Source: UTCFX2 sp963788305 (GTDB lineage Bacteria; Chloroflexota; Anaerolineae; Anaerolineales; UBA4823). Taken from it: a DNA stretch of 64,000 bases. The stretch lies in assembly GCA_963788305.1 (NCBI GenBank), contig CAWBGK010000015.1:62001-126000 (forward strand), in the 5' to 3' direction. The notes beneath the pieces are model-generated. The model saw only the letters and a program-made list of their open reading frames with translations. It searched no databases and was not told where the DNA came from. Position 1 is the stretch's first letter. Each line of letters starts with the position of its first letter. Positions 1 through 8,674 of the stretch are shown here, piece by piece. The position numbers and the translations under genes were made by a program.

Positions 1-192
1 CAGGCCTGGACGTTCGTGTTTCCTGGCGACCGCGGGCAGGTTAAAGAACAGGCCGCGAACACGGCACTGCGGCTGGCGCTGGAGTACCTGGAACCGGGCG
101 CCGGGATTATCGCTGCGGCGCCGATCGATAAAAGGCTTGCGTCCTCGATGCGGTCGAAGCAGACGCCAGATTGGATAGGGACGGCCGGATGA
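1..192 (+). CDS. CinA-like C-terminal domain (5' truncated by window)
   Basis: Only the last 63 codons are in the window. The readable segment contains a 'FVFPGDRGQVKEQAA..AL' stretch. This matches the closing part of the CinA C-terminal (nicotinamide-nucleotide amidase type) domain, where F.F.GDR is followed by a helix with paired alanines. The residues after 'LEYLEPG' are not typical for the family and may be a lineage-specific tail or a product of an indel. The stop codon at 190-192 overlaps the ATG of the next gene at 189 (ATGA), so the two genes are probably translationally coupled. Assignment rests on one short motif. Confidence 0.45.
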   Translation, partial: QAWTFVFPGDRGQVKEQAANTALRLALEYLEPGAGIIAAAPIDKRLASSMRSKQTPDWIGTAG

Positions 193-388
193 TCCCGCAG
201 CAGTTCATTTGGAACGGAGCGACTTACCAGGTCGCCTCGTACGGGAGGCGCTGGGACGCAGAGGACGGACAGCACTGCTGGTCATGGATCACAAGGCGCA
301 GGTCTTCGAGCTCGTCTACTCGCCTGCCGAGCAGAGCTGGTACCTGAAGAACCCCATAAAGACAGGAAAACGAGCCTTTTCGTCCTAG
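189..388 (+). CDS. DUF6504-like small protein, frameshifted
   Basis: Starts at the ATG inside the ATGA overlap with the upstream gene. The protein begins MIPQQFIWNGATYQVAS.GRRW, which resembles the DUF6504 pattern (F.W.G..Y.V....RW). The frame is lost at about 275-285. It resumes one frame over as LVMDHKAQVFELVYSP...SWYLKN to a stop at 386-388, matching the FELY....W.L. ending of that family. About 66 residues in total. No catalytic residues are recognised and the function is unknown. The family assignment is from remembered pattern only. Confidence 0.4.
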
Positions 389-405
389 TTTAAAGCTGGT
401 ACAAT
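377..405 (+). promoter_or_regulatory. Possible promoter for the DUF4013 gene
   Basis: A TACAAT -10 hexamer at 400-405 lies 17 bases after a poor -35 (TTTTCG at 377-382). It sits about 75 bases before the DUF4013 start codon. The -10 is good and the -35 is weak. Confidence 0.3.
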
Positions 406-480
406 CAAAAGGCAATTTTGCTTCACTTCTCAACTGGCAGCGCCAGCATCTTTCGCAGTCATTCGTCAAGGAGGATCAAC

Positions 481-1152
481 ATGGATTTCGGAAAAGCATT
501 TACGTACGCTTTTGAAGATCAAGATTGGTTGAAGAAGTTGGGCATCGGCGGGCTGCTTCTGCTCATCCCAATTTTTGGCATTCTGGCTGTGATGGGCTGG
601 ACGGTCGAAATCACCCGCAGGGTGATCCACAGAGGAAGCTGAGGTGCTTCCCGAATGGAGCGGCTTGGGTGACTTCTTTATGAAGGGTTTGAAGCTCTGG
701 GTGATCGCGTTTGTCTACTCACTGCCGGTTACTCATGATTTCCATCTGCCAGCAGGTGCCGATCTTTTTCCTGCAGGATAGCGGCGAGGATGCAGCGGTA
801 GCTGCGCTTGGCGTATTAAGCTTTCTGCTTTTCTTGCGTGATGATCCTGTTAGGACTCGTGCTCGGTTTTGTCCTCCCGGCGGCCTTCGCACGGTTTGCA
901 GCGACCGGAGATATGAAGGCAGCCTTCAAGTTCGGGGAAGTCATTGGTCTGGTCCGCAGCGTGCCTCAGGCTTACCTGATCGTCCTGCTTGGAAGCATCG
1001 TTGCGAGCCTTGTCGCTTCGTTGGGTGTGATCCTGTGCGTGATCGGCATGATTTTCACATACGCTTACGCGATGACAGTCAACGCCCACTTCTGGGGGCA
1101 GGCGTATAACCAGGCCGGCGGGCCGCAAGAGGTCGTTGAAGCCACGTTCTAG
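481..1152 (+). CDS. DUF4013 integral membrane protein, two frameshifts
   Basis: ATG at 481 follows AGGAGG (470-475). Protein of about 223 residues in three frame segments: 481-~640 (FGKAFTYAFEDQDWLKKL, first membrane helix GIGGLLLLIPIFGILAVMG), ~641-~730 one frame over (PEWSGLGDFFMKGLKLWVIAF), and ~760-1152 back in the first frame (long hydrophobic segments ending VVEATF). The combination of an N-terminal helix, a P-E-W-x-x-L/F-G-x-x-F turn and several further helices is the DUF4013 pattern. That family is of unknown function and common in Chloroflexota, Firmicutes and archaea. The breaks are most likely sequencing indels because every segment matches the same family in order. Confidence 0.65.
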
Positions 1153-1204
1153 CGCTGCATTTCTGAGCGGGAGCCAACTGGACTGCAGGGAACGCAAAAT
1201 TAAA

Positions 1205-1250
1205 AATCAAAAACCTCACAGGTCTTTCGAGACCTGTGAGGTTTTTGATT
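1205..1250. terminator. Bidirectional intrinsic terminator
   Basis: Perfect 21-base inverted repeat (1205-1225 and 1230-1250) closing a TTCG tetraloop. The stem ends carry A-tract and T-tract arms on both sides. It separates the convergent DUF4013 gene (+) and metG (-) and can terminate both. Confidence 0.9.
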
Positions 1251-1265
1251 CGATTTCGGCAAATT

Positions 1266-3053
1266 TCAGCCCAGGCGGGTGCGTTCTTCTTCTGCGACCG
1301 AGGGTTCAAGCTTGCGGAAAAGCGGTTCGGGCTGGGTTAAACGCTGACCGGGCTGCAGCTGGCTCGGCTTCCAGCCGCCTGCCGTCGAAGCGGCAGGTTT
1401 GTAGCGCAAGACGGTGTGTTCACCCAGGTTGTCCTGGCGGGTCTCAACGAACTGCTCCCCGAAGAGCGGCTCGGGTAGCCCAGGAAGCGGTGGAGCCGCT
1501 CGCTGGAGAAAGGCAGGAATGGGGAAAAGAGCATCTTTCAACGAGTCGATCGCCCGCAGGGCGGTGTAGATCGTCTTCGCGGCAGCAGCTTTATCCTGCT
1601 TGATCTCTGACCAGGGTGCAGCTCGATCCAGGTACTTATTTACTTCGGATGCCAGGCGCTGGGCTTCGTTGAGCGCTGCCCGCAGGTGGACAGCTTCGAG
1701 CTGCTCGCCGACGGAGAGGAAGCCCGACTCGATCGTCTCGATGATCTGCCGGTCTTCCGGGCGCAGATCGCCTGGCTCGGGCGGGACACAGCCGTCCCAG
1801 TTTTTATACGCAAAAGAAAGCACCCGGTTGGCCAGGTTGCCCCAGGTGGCGACCAGCTCGTCATTGTTGCGCCGGACAAAATCGTTCCAGTCCCAATCGG
1901 TGTCTTTGCTCTCTGGCATGTTGATCGTCAGGTAGTAGCGCAGTGGGTCGGGGTCGTAGCGGGTCAGGAAGTCGAGCCCCCAGACGGCCCAGTTGCGGCT
2001 GCCGGAGATTTTCTGACCTTCGAGGTTCATGAATTCGTTTGCAGGTACGTCGTGGGGCAGAGTCAGGCGGGTATCCTCGCAGCCGGCAAAGAGCTTGCCA
2101 AACCATTCACCGGCGCCGATCAGCTGGGCCGGCCAGATGACGGCGTGGAAGGGGATATTGTCTTTGCCGATGAAGTAGTAGGCGCGAGCTTGCGGATTGA
2201 ACCACCATTCCTGCCAGGCTTCAGGCTGATCGGTTATCTGAGCCCATTCGATCGCAGCCGAGAGATAGCCGATCACAGCTTCGAACCAGACGTACAGGCA
2301 TTTTCCGTCCCAACCGGAGATCGGTACCGGGATGCCCCACTCGAGGTCGCGCGTGATGGCGCGGCCGTGCAGCCCATCTGCCAGGATCTGGCCGAGCGAC
2401 TGGCGGAGCACGTTCGGGCGCCAGTAAGCCTCGCGCTGATGGAGAAACTCGACGATCGCCGGCTCCAGCGCGCCCAGGTCGATGTAGAAATGCTCGGTTT
2501 CGCGCAGCTCGGGGGTTGAACCGTCGATCTTGGAACGCGGCTCAATCAGCTGGGTGGCGTCCAGCAGGCTGCCGCAGCCATCGCACTGGTCGCCGCGGGC
2601 GTTCTTATATCCGCAGATATAGCAGGTCCCTTCGATATAACGATCCGGCAGGAAGCGGCCCTGGGACGGGGCGAACCACTGTTTCTCGCGTTTGGAATAC
2701 AGGTAGCCGTTCTTCAGCAGAGCCAGGAAAATATCCTGCGACACCTTGAAGTGGTTCTCGGTATGCGTCGAAGAAAACAGGTCGTAGCTCAGCCCGAGCT
2801 TCTGATAGAGCTCGATAAAACCGGCGTGGTATTTTTGGTAAACGTCCACAGCGGTGGTGCCTTCTGCGTCAGCACGAACGAGGACGGGCGTGCCGTGAGC
2901 GTCCGAACCGGAGACCATGATCACTTTATTCCCGATCAGGCGCTGGTAGCGGGAAAAAATGTCCGCCGGCAGGTAAGAACCGGTCAAATTCCCGACATGG
3001 ATTTGGGAGTTGGCATACGGCCAGGCAACGGCTACAAGGATGTTTGTGGACAT
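1266..3053 (-). CDS. metG: Methionyl-tRNA synthetase
   Basis: Charges tRNA-Met with methionine (class I, cytoplasmic). 595 codons. The class I signature is HVGN at residues 19-22. A zinc knuckle has C144, C147, C157 and C160 (CYIC...CDGC). The KMSKS loop reads KISGSR at 348-353, of the archaeal/eukaryotic KFS.SR type. The C-terminal half is the anticodon-binding helical domain. Near residues 506-530 the reading frame passes through a stretch unlike MetRS (about 1475-1534). One frame over, the same DNA encodes LFSPFLPFSSERLHRFLGY, the expected sequence, so two compensating indels are likely there. The start ATG at 3053 follows GGAGGT. A possible promoter is GATAAT (3100-3095) with TAGAAA 17 bases upstream. 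No T-box or S-box leader is visible. Confidence 0.95.
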   Translation of the reverse strand: MSTNILVAVAWPYANSQIHVGNLTGSYLPADIFSRYQRLIGNKVIMVSGSDAHGTPVLVRADAEGTTAVDVYQKYHAGFIELYQKLGLSYDLFSSTHTENHFKVSQDIFLALLKNGYLYSKREKQWFAPSQGRFLPDRYIEGTCYICGYKNARGDQCDGCGSLLDATQLIEPRSKIDGSTPELRETEHFYIDLGALEPAIVEFLHQREAYWRPNVLRQSLGQILADGLHGRAITRDLEWGIPVPISGWDGKCLYVWFEAVIGYLSAAIEWAQITDQPEAWQEWWFNPQARAYYFIGKDNIPFHAVIWPAQLIGAGEWFGKLFAGCEDTRLTLPHDVPANEFMNLEGQKISGSRNWAVWGLDFLTRYDPDPLRYYLTINMPESKDTDWDWNDFVRRNNDELVATWGNLANRVLSFAYKNWDGCVPPEPGDLRPEDRQIIETIESGFLSVGEQLEAVHLRAALNEAQRLASEVNKYLDRAAPWSEIKQDKAAAAKTIYTALRAIDSLKDALFPIPAFLQRAAPPLPGLPEPLFGEQFVETRQDNLGEHTVLRYKPAASTAGGWKPSQLQPGQRLTQPEPLFRKLEPSVAEEERTRLG

Positions 3054-3145
3054 TTAAGACCTCCGGTCTAAGTTTTCAAAAACTGTGTCAGGAGATTATC
3101 CTGAACGAATAAGATATTTCTAGACGTTGTTAATGCTTAAGCGAC

Positions 3146-3173
3146 AAAAAAGGCTGCCCGGAACGGGACAGCC
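3146..3173 (-). terminator. Intrinsic terminator downstream of the small-ORF unit and sigA
   Basis: On the minus strand, GGCTG-T-CCCG pairs across a TTC loop with CGGG-CAGCC (one bulged T) and is followed directly by TTTTTT. This is a classic rho-independent terminator. It ends the transcription unit that starts at the 3380-3352 promoter. Confidence 0.85.
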
Positions 3174-3233
3174 TGCAGTTGAACCACATTATCGGAAAGG
3201 TCTCAGAAAAATCTCCGGGAGGGCTGCCCGTTC

Positions 3234-3317
3234 TCAGGGGCGCGGAAAGATGGCCATGCTGCACATCATGGCCATCGAATAACGAATGATTCCGTAGTCA
3301 GAACCCGGGCGTGTCAT
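3234..3317 (-). CDS. Candidate 27-residue small protein (unrecognised)
   Basis: ATG at 3317, TGA at 3236-3234. The peptide begins MTRPGSDYGIIRYS and continues with a Met-rich hydrophobic stretch (MAMMCSMAIFP) ending RP. AAAGGT (3332-3327) lies 9 bases before the ATG. A promoter with perfect TTGACA is directly upstream, immediately after the sigA stop codon, and an intrinsic terminator lies 60 bases after the stop. A perfect 10-base inverted repeat (3249-3258/3267-3276) is inside the coding part. It could instead be a roughly 200-base non-coding RNA in which this reading frame is accidental. No homologue is recognised. Confidence 0.4.
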   Translation of the reverse strand: MTRPGSDYGIIRYSMAMMCSMAIFPRP

Positions 3318-3351
3318 TTTCAGCAGACCTTTCTTCAATAGTATTTGAGGA

Positions 3352-3380
3352 AGTTTAATCTTGGAAATAGGATTTGTCAA
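3352..3380 (-). promoter_or_regulatory. Sigma-70-type promoter right after sigA
   Basis: Minus strand: TTGACA (3380-3375), 17-base spacer, TAAACT (3357-3352). The -35 is a perfect consensus and the -10 matches 4 of 6. It starts eight bases beyond the sigA stop codon and points into the otherwise gene-free stretch 3060-3387, so that stretch is probably its own transcription unit. Confidence 0.6.
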
Positions 3381-3387
3381 GCCCGCT

Positions 3388-4556
3388 TCACGGCAGCTCG
3401 CGCAGAAGGCGGGCGCGGGACGGCTGGCGCAGCCGGCGGAGGGCTTTTCCCTCGATCTGGCGAATGCGCTCCCGGGTCAGGCCGAATTTCCGGCCGACTT
3501 CCTCAAGCGTATAAGCCCGATCCTGACCCAGGCCGAAGCGCAGCCGGAGGACGCGCGCTTCGCGGGGTGTGAGGGTTGACAGCACTTCTTCCACGCGCTC
3601 GCGCAGCATGTTTTCATAGGCGGCCTGGGCCGGGCTGGGTGAGCTGTTATCTTCGACGTACATCCCAAGCTCGGAGTCTTCGTCATCCCCGACAGGGCTT
3701 TCCAGCGAGAGAGGCGGCTGGGAAACCTGGAGGATCCAGCGCAGCTTGGTGATATCGAGCTCTAAATGAGACGGCCAACTCCTGGGAGGTGGGAGGCCTG
3801 CCAAGCGCCTGTTCCATCGATTGTGACACCTTGTATATCTGGCGGAGCCGGTCGACCATGTGAACCGGAACGCGGATCGTGCGTCCCTGGTCTGCAATTG
3901 ACCGGATGATACCCTGGCGGATCCACCAGGTGGCGTAGGTGGAGAAGCGAAACCCCCGGTCGCATTCATATTTCTCCACAGCTTTCATCAGGCCGAGGTT
4001 CCCTTCCTGGATCAGATCGAGAAAAGGAACGCCGTGACCGACATAGCGCCGTGCGATGCTTACAACCAGGCGGGTATTGGCTTTGATCAGCGCTTCACGG
4101 GCGAGCTGACCATCCTGGACGATCGTCTCCAGCTCGAGGCGCTTTTCCAAATCACGGCCGTTCAGACGGGCCAGCTCATCCCGAGCGATATCTGACCGGT
4201 CGATCCTGGTGGCCAGGCTGCGTTCTTCATCCATATTCAGCAGCGGTGTCAATGACATCTCGCGCATATAAATGCTGACGGAGTCGTCATTTGAGAGGGT
4301 TTCAGAAGAGAGATTTGCTTTTGGACTTGAGCGCAGGCGGGCGCCGGGCGGTTCGATGTATCTCCTCGCCCCTGGTGACTTCAATCCCTTGCGAAACCAG
4401 CAGGGCAATCAGGCGTGAAAGTTGCCCATCCTTGGAATTCAGCGCAGGATATAATTCCCGAATATCTTCAGATGTGATGAAGCCTTGGAATTCCGCCCGT
4501 TCCAGGAGCGATCTCAGGGATAAAGATTGGTTTGATTCTTTATCTTCGTAGACCAA
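3388..4556 (-). CDS. sigA: Primary RNA polymerase sigma factor (RpoD/SigA), two frameshifts
   Basis: Housekeeping sigma factor, about 389 residues. Segments: 4556-~4310 (N-terminal region starting VYEDKESNQSLSLRSLLERA), ~4350-~3785 (regions 1.2 to 3: DSVSIYMREM, LVVSIARRYVGHGVPFLDLIQEGN, FSTYATWWIRQGI, IRVPVHMVDRL) and ~3770-3388 (region 4: PREARVLRLRFGLG, TLEEVGRKFGLTRERIRQIE). Regions 2.4 and 4.2 are complete, so the protein should recognise standard -10/-35 promoters such as those seen in this window. The frame is lost near 4330 and 3780. The start is TTG at 4556 with GAGGAAGG ahead. It abuts the stop of the DUF177 gene (TAATTG), so the two form an operon. Confidence 0.92.
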
Positions 4557-5140
4557 TTAGCGCCTTCCTCGATCGGGTGATGATGGCACTCGAGCGCATA
4601 TTCTTTTCAACGAAGAAGCATCACATCTCAATCGAGAAGAGACTCCGAGCGAATCCTGCTGTGGATCGGAGGCTCCCCCGGCGTGTTCGCATGAAGCTTC
4701 GTTCCAATTTTCACCACAAACCGGGCAGAGACCTTTACACTCGGGTCTGCAGACCGGGTTGATCGGGATCAGATAATATCATCTCATCCCTGAGGGATGG
4801 GGCCAGGTCGATCTTACCATTGTCCGGCAGGAGCAAACCCAATTCTGCGGCGGAGTTCGGCGTGAAAGCATACAGGTCGGTATAATCGGTCTCCAGGTGC
4901 TGCTTGAACTCTTTCAGACAGCGAGCGCATTCGGCGTCGATATCTGCCTCCATAATAGATCTGGAGCAGCAAGCCCTGGGAAGTGCGAGTGACTCGCACG
5001 CTGCCCAGCAGATCCTCCAGTCTGAGCTCGGGAGGAAGAAGGATCGAACGGAAATCAAACGGGAATTCACGGACATATCCGACCGTTTGATGTGCGATAA
5101 AGCCGACGTTGAGGAGAAAGGGATTGTTTGAGTCAGACAC
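4557..5140 (-). CDS. DUF177 (YceD-like) protein, frameshifted
   Basis: Begins at GTG 5140 (SDSNNPFLLNVGFI). The conserved DUF177 pieces appear across three frames: REFPFDF and LRLEDLLGSVRVTRTSQGLLLQ; then DAECARCLKEF...DYTDLYAF; then CRPECKGLCPVCGENWNEASC. The last is the C-x3-C-x2-C-x2-C metal-binding signature of the family. Breaks lie near 4960 and 4750. The final 30 or so residues up to TAA 4559-4557 are atypical, so the natural end may be somewhat earlier. In most bacteria yceD precedes rpmF (L32) and fatty-acid genes. Here it precedes sigA and no rpmF is seen. The role is probably linked to 23S rRNA accumulation, as in plants and E. coli relatives. Confidence 0.72.
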
Positions 5141-5238
5141 CAGCTTGATCAGTTTTGATAGCCTGAAGCATTATCAGCAAATCGGAAGGCTGAGATCCAG
5201 CTTCAAGAATAATTTGGATTAATTCTGCAGGTGGGCTG

Positions 5239-5267
5239 ATTATAACATACCGACTTAAAGGGTATAA
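5239..5267 (-). promoter_or_regulatory. Extended -10 promoter for the DUF177-sigA operon
   Basis: Minus strand: TATAAT (5244-5239) preceded by TG one base upstream (extended -10), with TTATAC as a weak -35 (5267-5262) at 17 bases. About 95 bases before the GTG at 5140. No other gene lies between, so this is the best candidate for driving the housekeeping sigma factor operon. Confidence 0.5.
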
Positions 5268-5342
5268 CTGCTGCTCGCTCTTTATGTGCTGCACAAAACT
5301 TAATGATTTCTTAATAACGAGCATGGGTAGAGAGAAAACTCG

Positions 5343-5951
5343 ATGAAAACACAATCGCAACTCCTGATTGCAACCAATAATCCAGGGAAATTGAGAGAAA
5401 TATACTCTTTGCTTGAGCTCGAAAACCTGATCCTGCTGTCGCCGGAACAAATCGGACTGCTCCTGGAAGCAGAGGAGACAGGCAGCAGTTATGCGGAGAA
5501 CGCAGCGTTGAAGGCGAAGGCTTTTACCGACGCTTCGGGTTTGACGACCCTTGCAGACGATTCCGGATTGGAGGTCGATGCACTGAACGGCGAGCCGGGA
5601 CTGCATTCAGCCAGGCTGATCCCGCAGCCCGGGGCGACAGATGCCGATCGGCGCCAGCTGCTGCTTGGACGACTAATAGAACACCCACGACCCTGGACAG
5701 CAAGATTTCGGTGCGTGGTGGCGCTGACTGATCCGAGCGGAAGGACTGAATTCGCTGAGGGGGTCTGCGAAGGGGAGATCATCCCAGAAGAGCGCGGCGA
5801 TAACGGGTTTGGTTATGACCCAATTTTTCTGATCCCAGACCTGGGAAAAACGATGGCAGAGCTTGAGATGCTGGAAAAAAACAAAATAAGCCACCGGGCA
5901 GCTGCTGTGAAAGCAGCTGTGCCGCTGATCCGGAGATTCCTCGCAAAATAA
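5343..5951 (+). CDS. rdgB: XTP/dITP diphosphatase (RdgB/HAM1 family)
   Basis: Hydrolyses non-canonical purine triphosphates (ITP, dITP, XTP) to monophosphates, cleaning the nucleotide pool. 202 residues, the usual family length. Signatures: ATNNPGKLREI at the N terminus (phosphate/base pocket), the LADDSGLEVDALNGEPG motif with the metal-binding acidic residues, GVCEGEI, and NGFGYDPIF...G.TMAEL near the C terminus with the SHRA ending. The start is the only ATG that keeps the conserved N terminus. The gene stands alone, divergent from the DUF177-sigA operon and 40-odd bases before the sensor kinase. Confidence 0.95.
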   Translation: MKTQSQLLIATNNPGKLREIYSLLELENLILLSPEQIGLLLEAEETGSSYAENAALKAKAFTDASGLTTLADDSGLEVDALNGEPGLHSARLIPQPGATDADRRQLLLGRLIEHPRPWTARFRCVVALTDPSGRTEFAEGVCEGEIIPEERGDNGFGYDPIFLIPDLGKTMAELEMLEKNKISHRAAAVKAAVPLIRRFLAK

Positions 5952-5997
5952 TCAGGATGTCTTGTGATATTTTCAGGATACGATATGATAGATATGT

Positions 5998-7745
5998 ATG
6001 AATAAGCACGGATCCTTATTTAATTATCGATTGGGCCGTGATCACGGTGCGCTGGGCTTTTGTCGTGTCCGCGAGCCTTTGGCTGGCTTTGAATGCTGAT
6101 GGTAGATGGCTTTATCCTGGCGATTCTGGCTTTGTTGGGGATTTGCAATGTTGTGCTGAGCATTCTCGCTTCTGCATCCAGCCTGAATCCAATCACGCGT
6201 ATAGCCAGCATCATTCTTGATTTTATATTTGTCTACCTGTTGTTATGGTTCACAAAAGGCAGCGGGTCAGAGGTCCAATGGATGGCTTTTCTGCCGCTGA
6301 TTTCGGCTGCCTTCTATTTCCGCTGGATTGGGGCAGCGATCGGAATCCTGATCAGCTTGCTTGGGCGTGAAGCTTTGGCTTTCCCTTTTGCTTATAATAT
6401 TAACGCATTCTACGAAGCAGGAACAGCGCTGTTTGCATACTGCCTGGTTGGACTTGGCGCGGCAACTCTCGGCACCCGCCTGCAGTCTGAAAACCGGATA
6501 CTCAGCGGCGGTCGAGGTGGTTTTCATGAAAAGAAAGAAAAAAACAAGAGGCAGACTCTCTACGCGCTGGTCTCCCGGCTGAGCTCGACGCTGAATTATC
6601 AGACTATTCTGGACACCTCGCTGGATCTGGCTGCAAACGCACTTGCAGAGCTGGATGCACCTGTTGATCGATTGGTCGGCGTGATGCTGCTCTTTTCAGG
6701 CAAGGATTCCAGCCTGCCTGAATTGAGGATTGTTTCCTCACGGCATATTCTGAGCACCGACAAGTTTCTTGCGCTGCCAGGGGAGCGAGGCGCCCTCCGG
6801 CGGGTCATTGAAGATGGAAAAACCATCCACATGCTGGATCCCAAGAACGACCCGGAGCTGGGCAAAATCATTGCACTGCACGAATGTCATTCGGCATACG
6901 TGCTGCCATTGCGGACCGGGCTCGACACTTACGGGGTTCTGCTCTTTGCCCATCCCGAACCCGACTATTTCAGTGCTGATCGCCGCGACTTGCTGAATAT
7001 CCTGCGCAATCAATCCACAGTCGCGATCCAAAATGCGCGGCTGTACCAGGCGATAGAACAAGAAAAGAATCGGATGATGGAAATCCAGGAGGAATCTCGC
7101 CAGAAGCTGGCAAGAGACCTGCACGACGGTCCCACGCAATCTGTATCGGCAATTGCAATGCGGGTCAATTTTGCTCGCCGACTGATGGAGCGGGACCCGA
7201 AGAAGGCATCGGAGGAGCTGTTCAGGATTGAAGACCTGGCTCGCCGGACGACGAAAGAAATTCGGCACATGCTCTTCACCTTGAGACCGCTGGTTTTGGA
7301 ATCACAGGGGCTTGAGGCGGCGTTGGAATCGATGTCGGAGAAAATGCGAGAGACGTTCAATCAAACGGTCGACATTCAGGTGGACCCGCATGTAGTTGAG
7401 CTTCTGGAGCTGGGGAAACAAGGGGTAATTTTCTACATCATTGAGGAAGCCGTCAATAACGCCCGAAAACATGCCAAAGCGCCCAATATCTGGGTTCGCC
7501 TGAAGATGCTGCGGGAAGGCTTAAGCCTTCTGGAGATCGAAGATGACGGGGTGGGATTTGATAAGGGCGAAGTGGATGCTTCATATGAGAAGCGAGGCAG
7601 CCTGGGCTTGCTGAATATGCGAGAGCGCAGCGAACTTGTGAATGGTGTGCTCAAAATTGATTCGGCTAACGATCGCGGCACACACGTCCAGGTTTACATT
7701 CCATTGACTGAGGAAGCTGCGGATCAGCTGCGCCGGGGCATCTGA
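5998..7745 (+). CDS. Membrane sensor histidine kinase with GAF domain (NarL/LiaS type), N-terminal frameshift
   Basis: From 6093 the frame is open for 550 residues. It has 4 or so membrane helices (residues 1-130), a basic linker (KKEKNKRQ), a GAF domain (about 155-315), and a HisKA_3 dimerisation domain with phospho-acceptor H344 in RQKLARDLHDG. The HATPase domain has N-box EEAVNNARKHA and G-box DDGVGF. Upstream, 6005-6085 encodes another hydrophobic segment (DWAVITVRWAFVVSASLWLAL) in a different frame, so the real start is probably ATG 5998 with breaks near 6000 and 6090. Such kinases phosphorylate NarL-type regulators. No partner regulator is adjacent; the next gene is a hydrolase 15 bases on, likely co-transcribed. 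Confidence 0.85.
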
Positions 7746-7760
7746 TTATAGGATGAACGA

Positions 7761-8531
7761 ATGCCATCTATTGGAGATATTTATTACCATTTCAGTGGCG
7801 AAGGTGGATCAGGCCACAGACCCGTGGTGGTGCTGATCCATGGAGCTGGAGGCTCGCACCTGCATTGGCCGGCAGAGGTGCGGAGACTACCGGGCTGCCT
7901 TGTTTATGCGCCGGATTTACCCGGTCACGGGAAATCTGAAGGTCGAAGCAGGCAGACAATCGGCGATTATGCTGAAGTATTGATCGACTGGCTGACTGAG
8001 CTGGGGATCCACAGCGCGTTTTTCATCGGGCATTCGATGGGAAGCGCGATCGCTTTGACTCTGGGATTGGATCATCCAGAGCATGTTTCCGGGCTAGTCC
8101 TGATTGGCGGCGGCGTGCGATTGAAGGTCTCGAGCCAGTTATTAGATTACACGGACAGCCCGACGACTTACCTGACTGCCATCAAGACGCTGATCGATTG
8201 GTCGTTCAGCGAGAACACCCCAATCCGAATGAAAGAGCTGGCCGAGAAGCGGATGGCAGAGACCCGCTTGAGCGTGCTGAGCAATGACCTGCACGCCTGT
8301 GACGAGTTCGACGAAACGAACCGCATCGAACGAATACGACGGCCAACATTGATCCTGTGCGGACGGGAGGACCGGATGACCCCGCTTCGCTATTCTCAAT
8401 TTCTTTCAGAGAAAATTCCGGGGGCGGTTTTAAGGGTCATCCCAGAGGCCGGACACATGGTGCAGCTTGAAAAACCGCTTGCGGTTGCTGATTTGACGAG
8501 AGAGTTTCTTACCTCGATCAAGTATTTGTAA
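7761..8531 (+). CDS. Alpha/beta-fold hydrolase
   Basis: 256 residues, intact. The oxyanion-hole motif HGAGG is at 27-31. The nucleophile elbow is GHSMG with S92, with D204 (CGREDRMTP) and H232 (EAGHMV) completing the triad in the expected order. The cap segment is about 120-185. The closest general class is the esterase / C-C hydrolase / haloperoxidase-like family; the substrate cannot be told from sequence. It follows the sensor kinase by 15 bases and probably shares its transcript. Confidence 0.85.
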   Translation: MPSIGDIYYHFSGEGGSGHRPVVVLIHGAGGSHLHWPAEVRRLPGCLVYAPDLPGHGKSEGRSRQTIGDYAEVLIDWLTELGIHSAFFIGHSMGSAIALTLGLDHPEHVSGLVLIGGGVRLKVSSQLLDYTDSPTTYLTAIKTLIDWSFSENTPIRMKELAEKRMAETRLSVLSNDLHACDEFDETNRIERIRRPTLILCGREDRMTPLRYSQFLSEKIPGAVLRVIPEAGHMVQLEKPLAVADLTREFLTSIKYL

Positions 8532-8539
8532 AAAGCATC

Positions 8540-8568
8540 TTGCCGTTTTGGGATTGTCTGAGTATAAT
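8540..8568 (+). promoter_or_regulatory. Strong promoter for tRNA-Val and probably thrS
   Basis: TTGCCG (8540-8545), 17-base spacer, perfect TATAAT (8563-8568). The expected start falls 4-6 bases before the tRNA. No terminator or second promoter is visible before the T-box leader, so thrS is probably transcribed from here. Confidence 0.75.
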
Positions 8569-8580
8569 CATTGGACGTTC

Positions 8581-8654
8581 GGGCGGATAGCTCAGTTGGT
8601 TAGAGCACTGCGTTGACATCGCAGAGGTCGTAGGTTCGAGCCCTATTCCGCCCA
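8581..8654 (+). tRNA. tRNA-Val (GAC)
   Basis: 74 bases. Acceptor stem GGGCGGA/TCCGCCC is fully paired with discriminator A at 8654. D-loop AGTTGGTTA; anticodon stem CTGCG/CGCAG with loop TTGACAT, giving anticodon GAC. T-loop GTTCGAG in a clean T-arm. CCA is not encoded. Confidence 0.95.
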
Positions 8655-8674
8655 CTCAATTGAATCATCCGCGA

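Noticed and set aside
3060..3145. T-box or SAM riboswitch ahead of metG
   Set aside because: The 90-base leader has only a ribosome site within a 5-base stem; none of the conserved T-box or S-box elements are present.
5133..5606. 157-codon open frame antisense to rdgB start and leader
   Set aside because: Crosses the rdgB start region and the sigA-operon promoter; Gln/Arg-rich with no recognisable domain.
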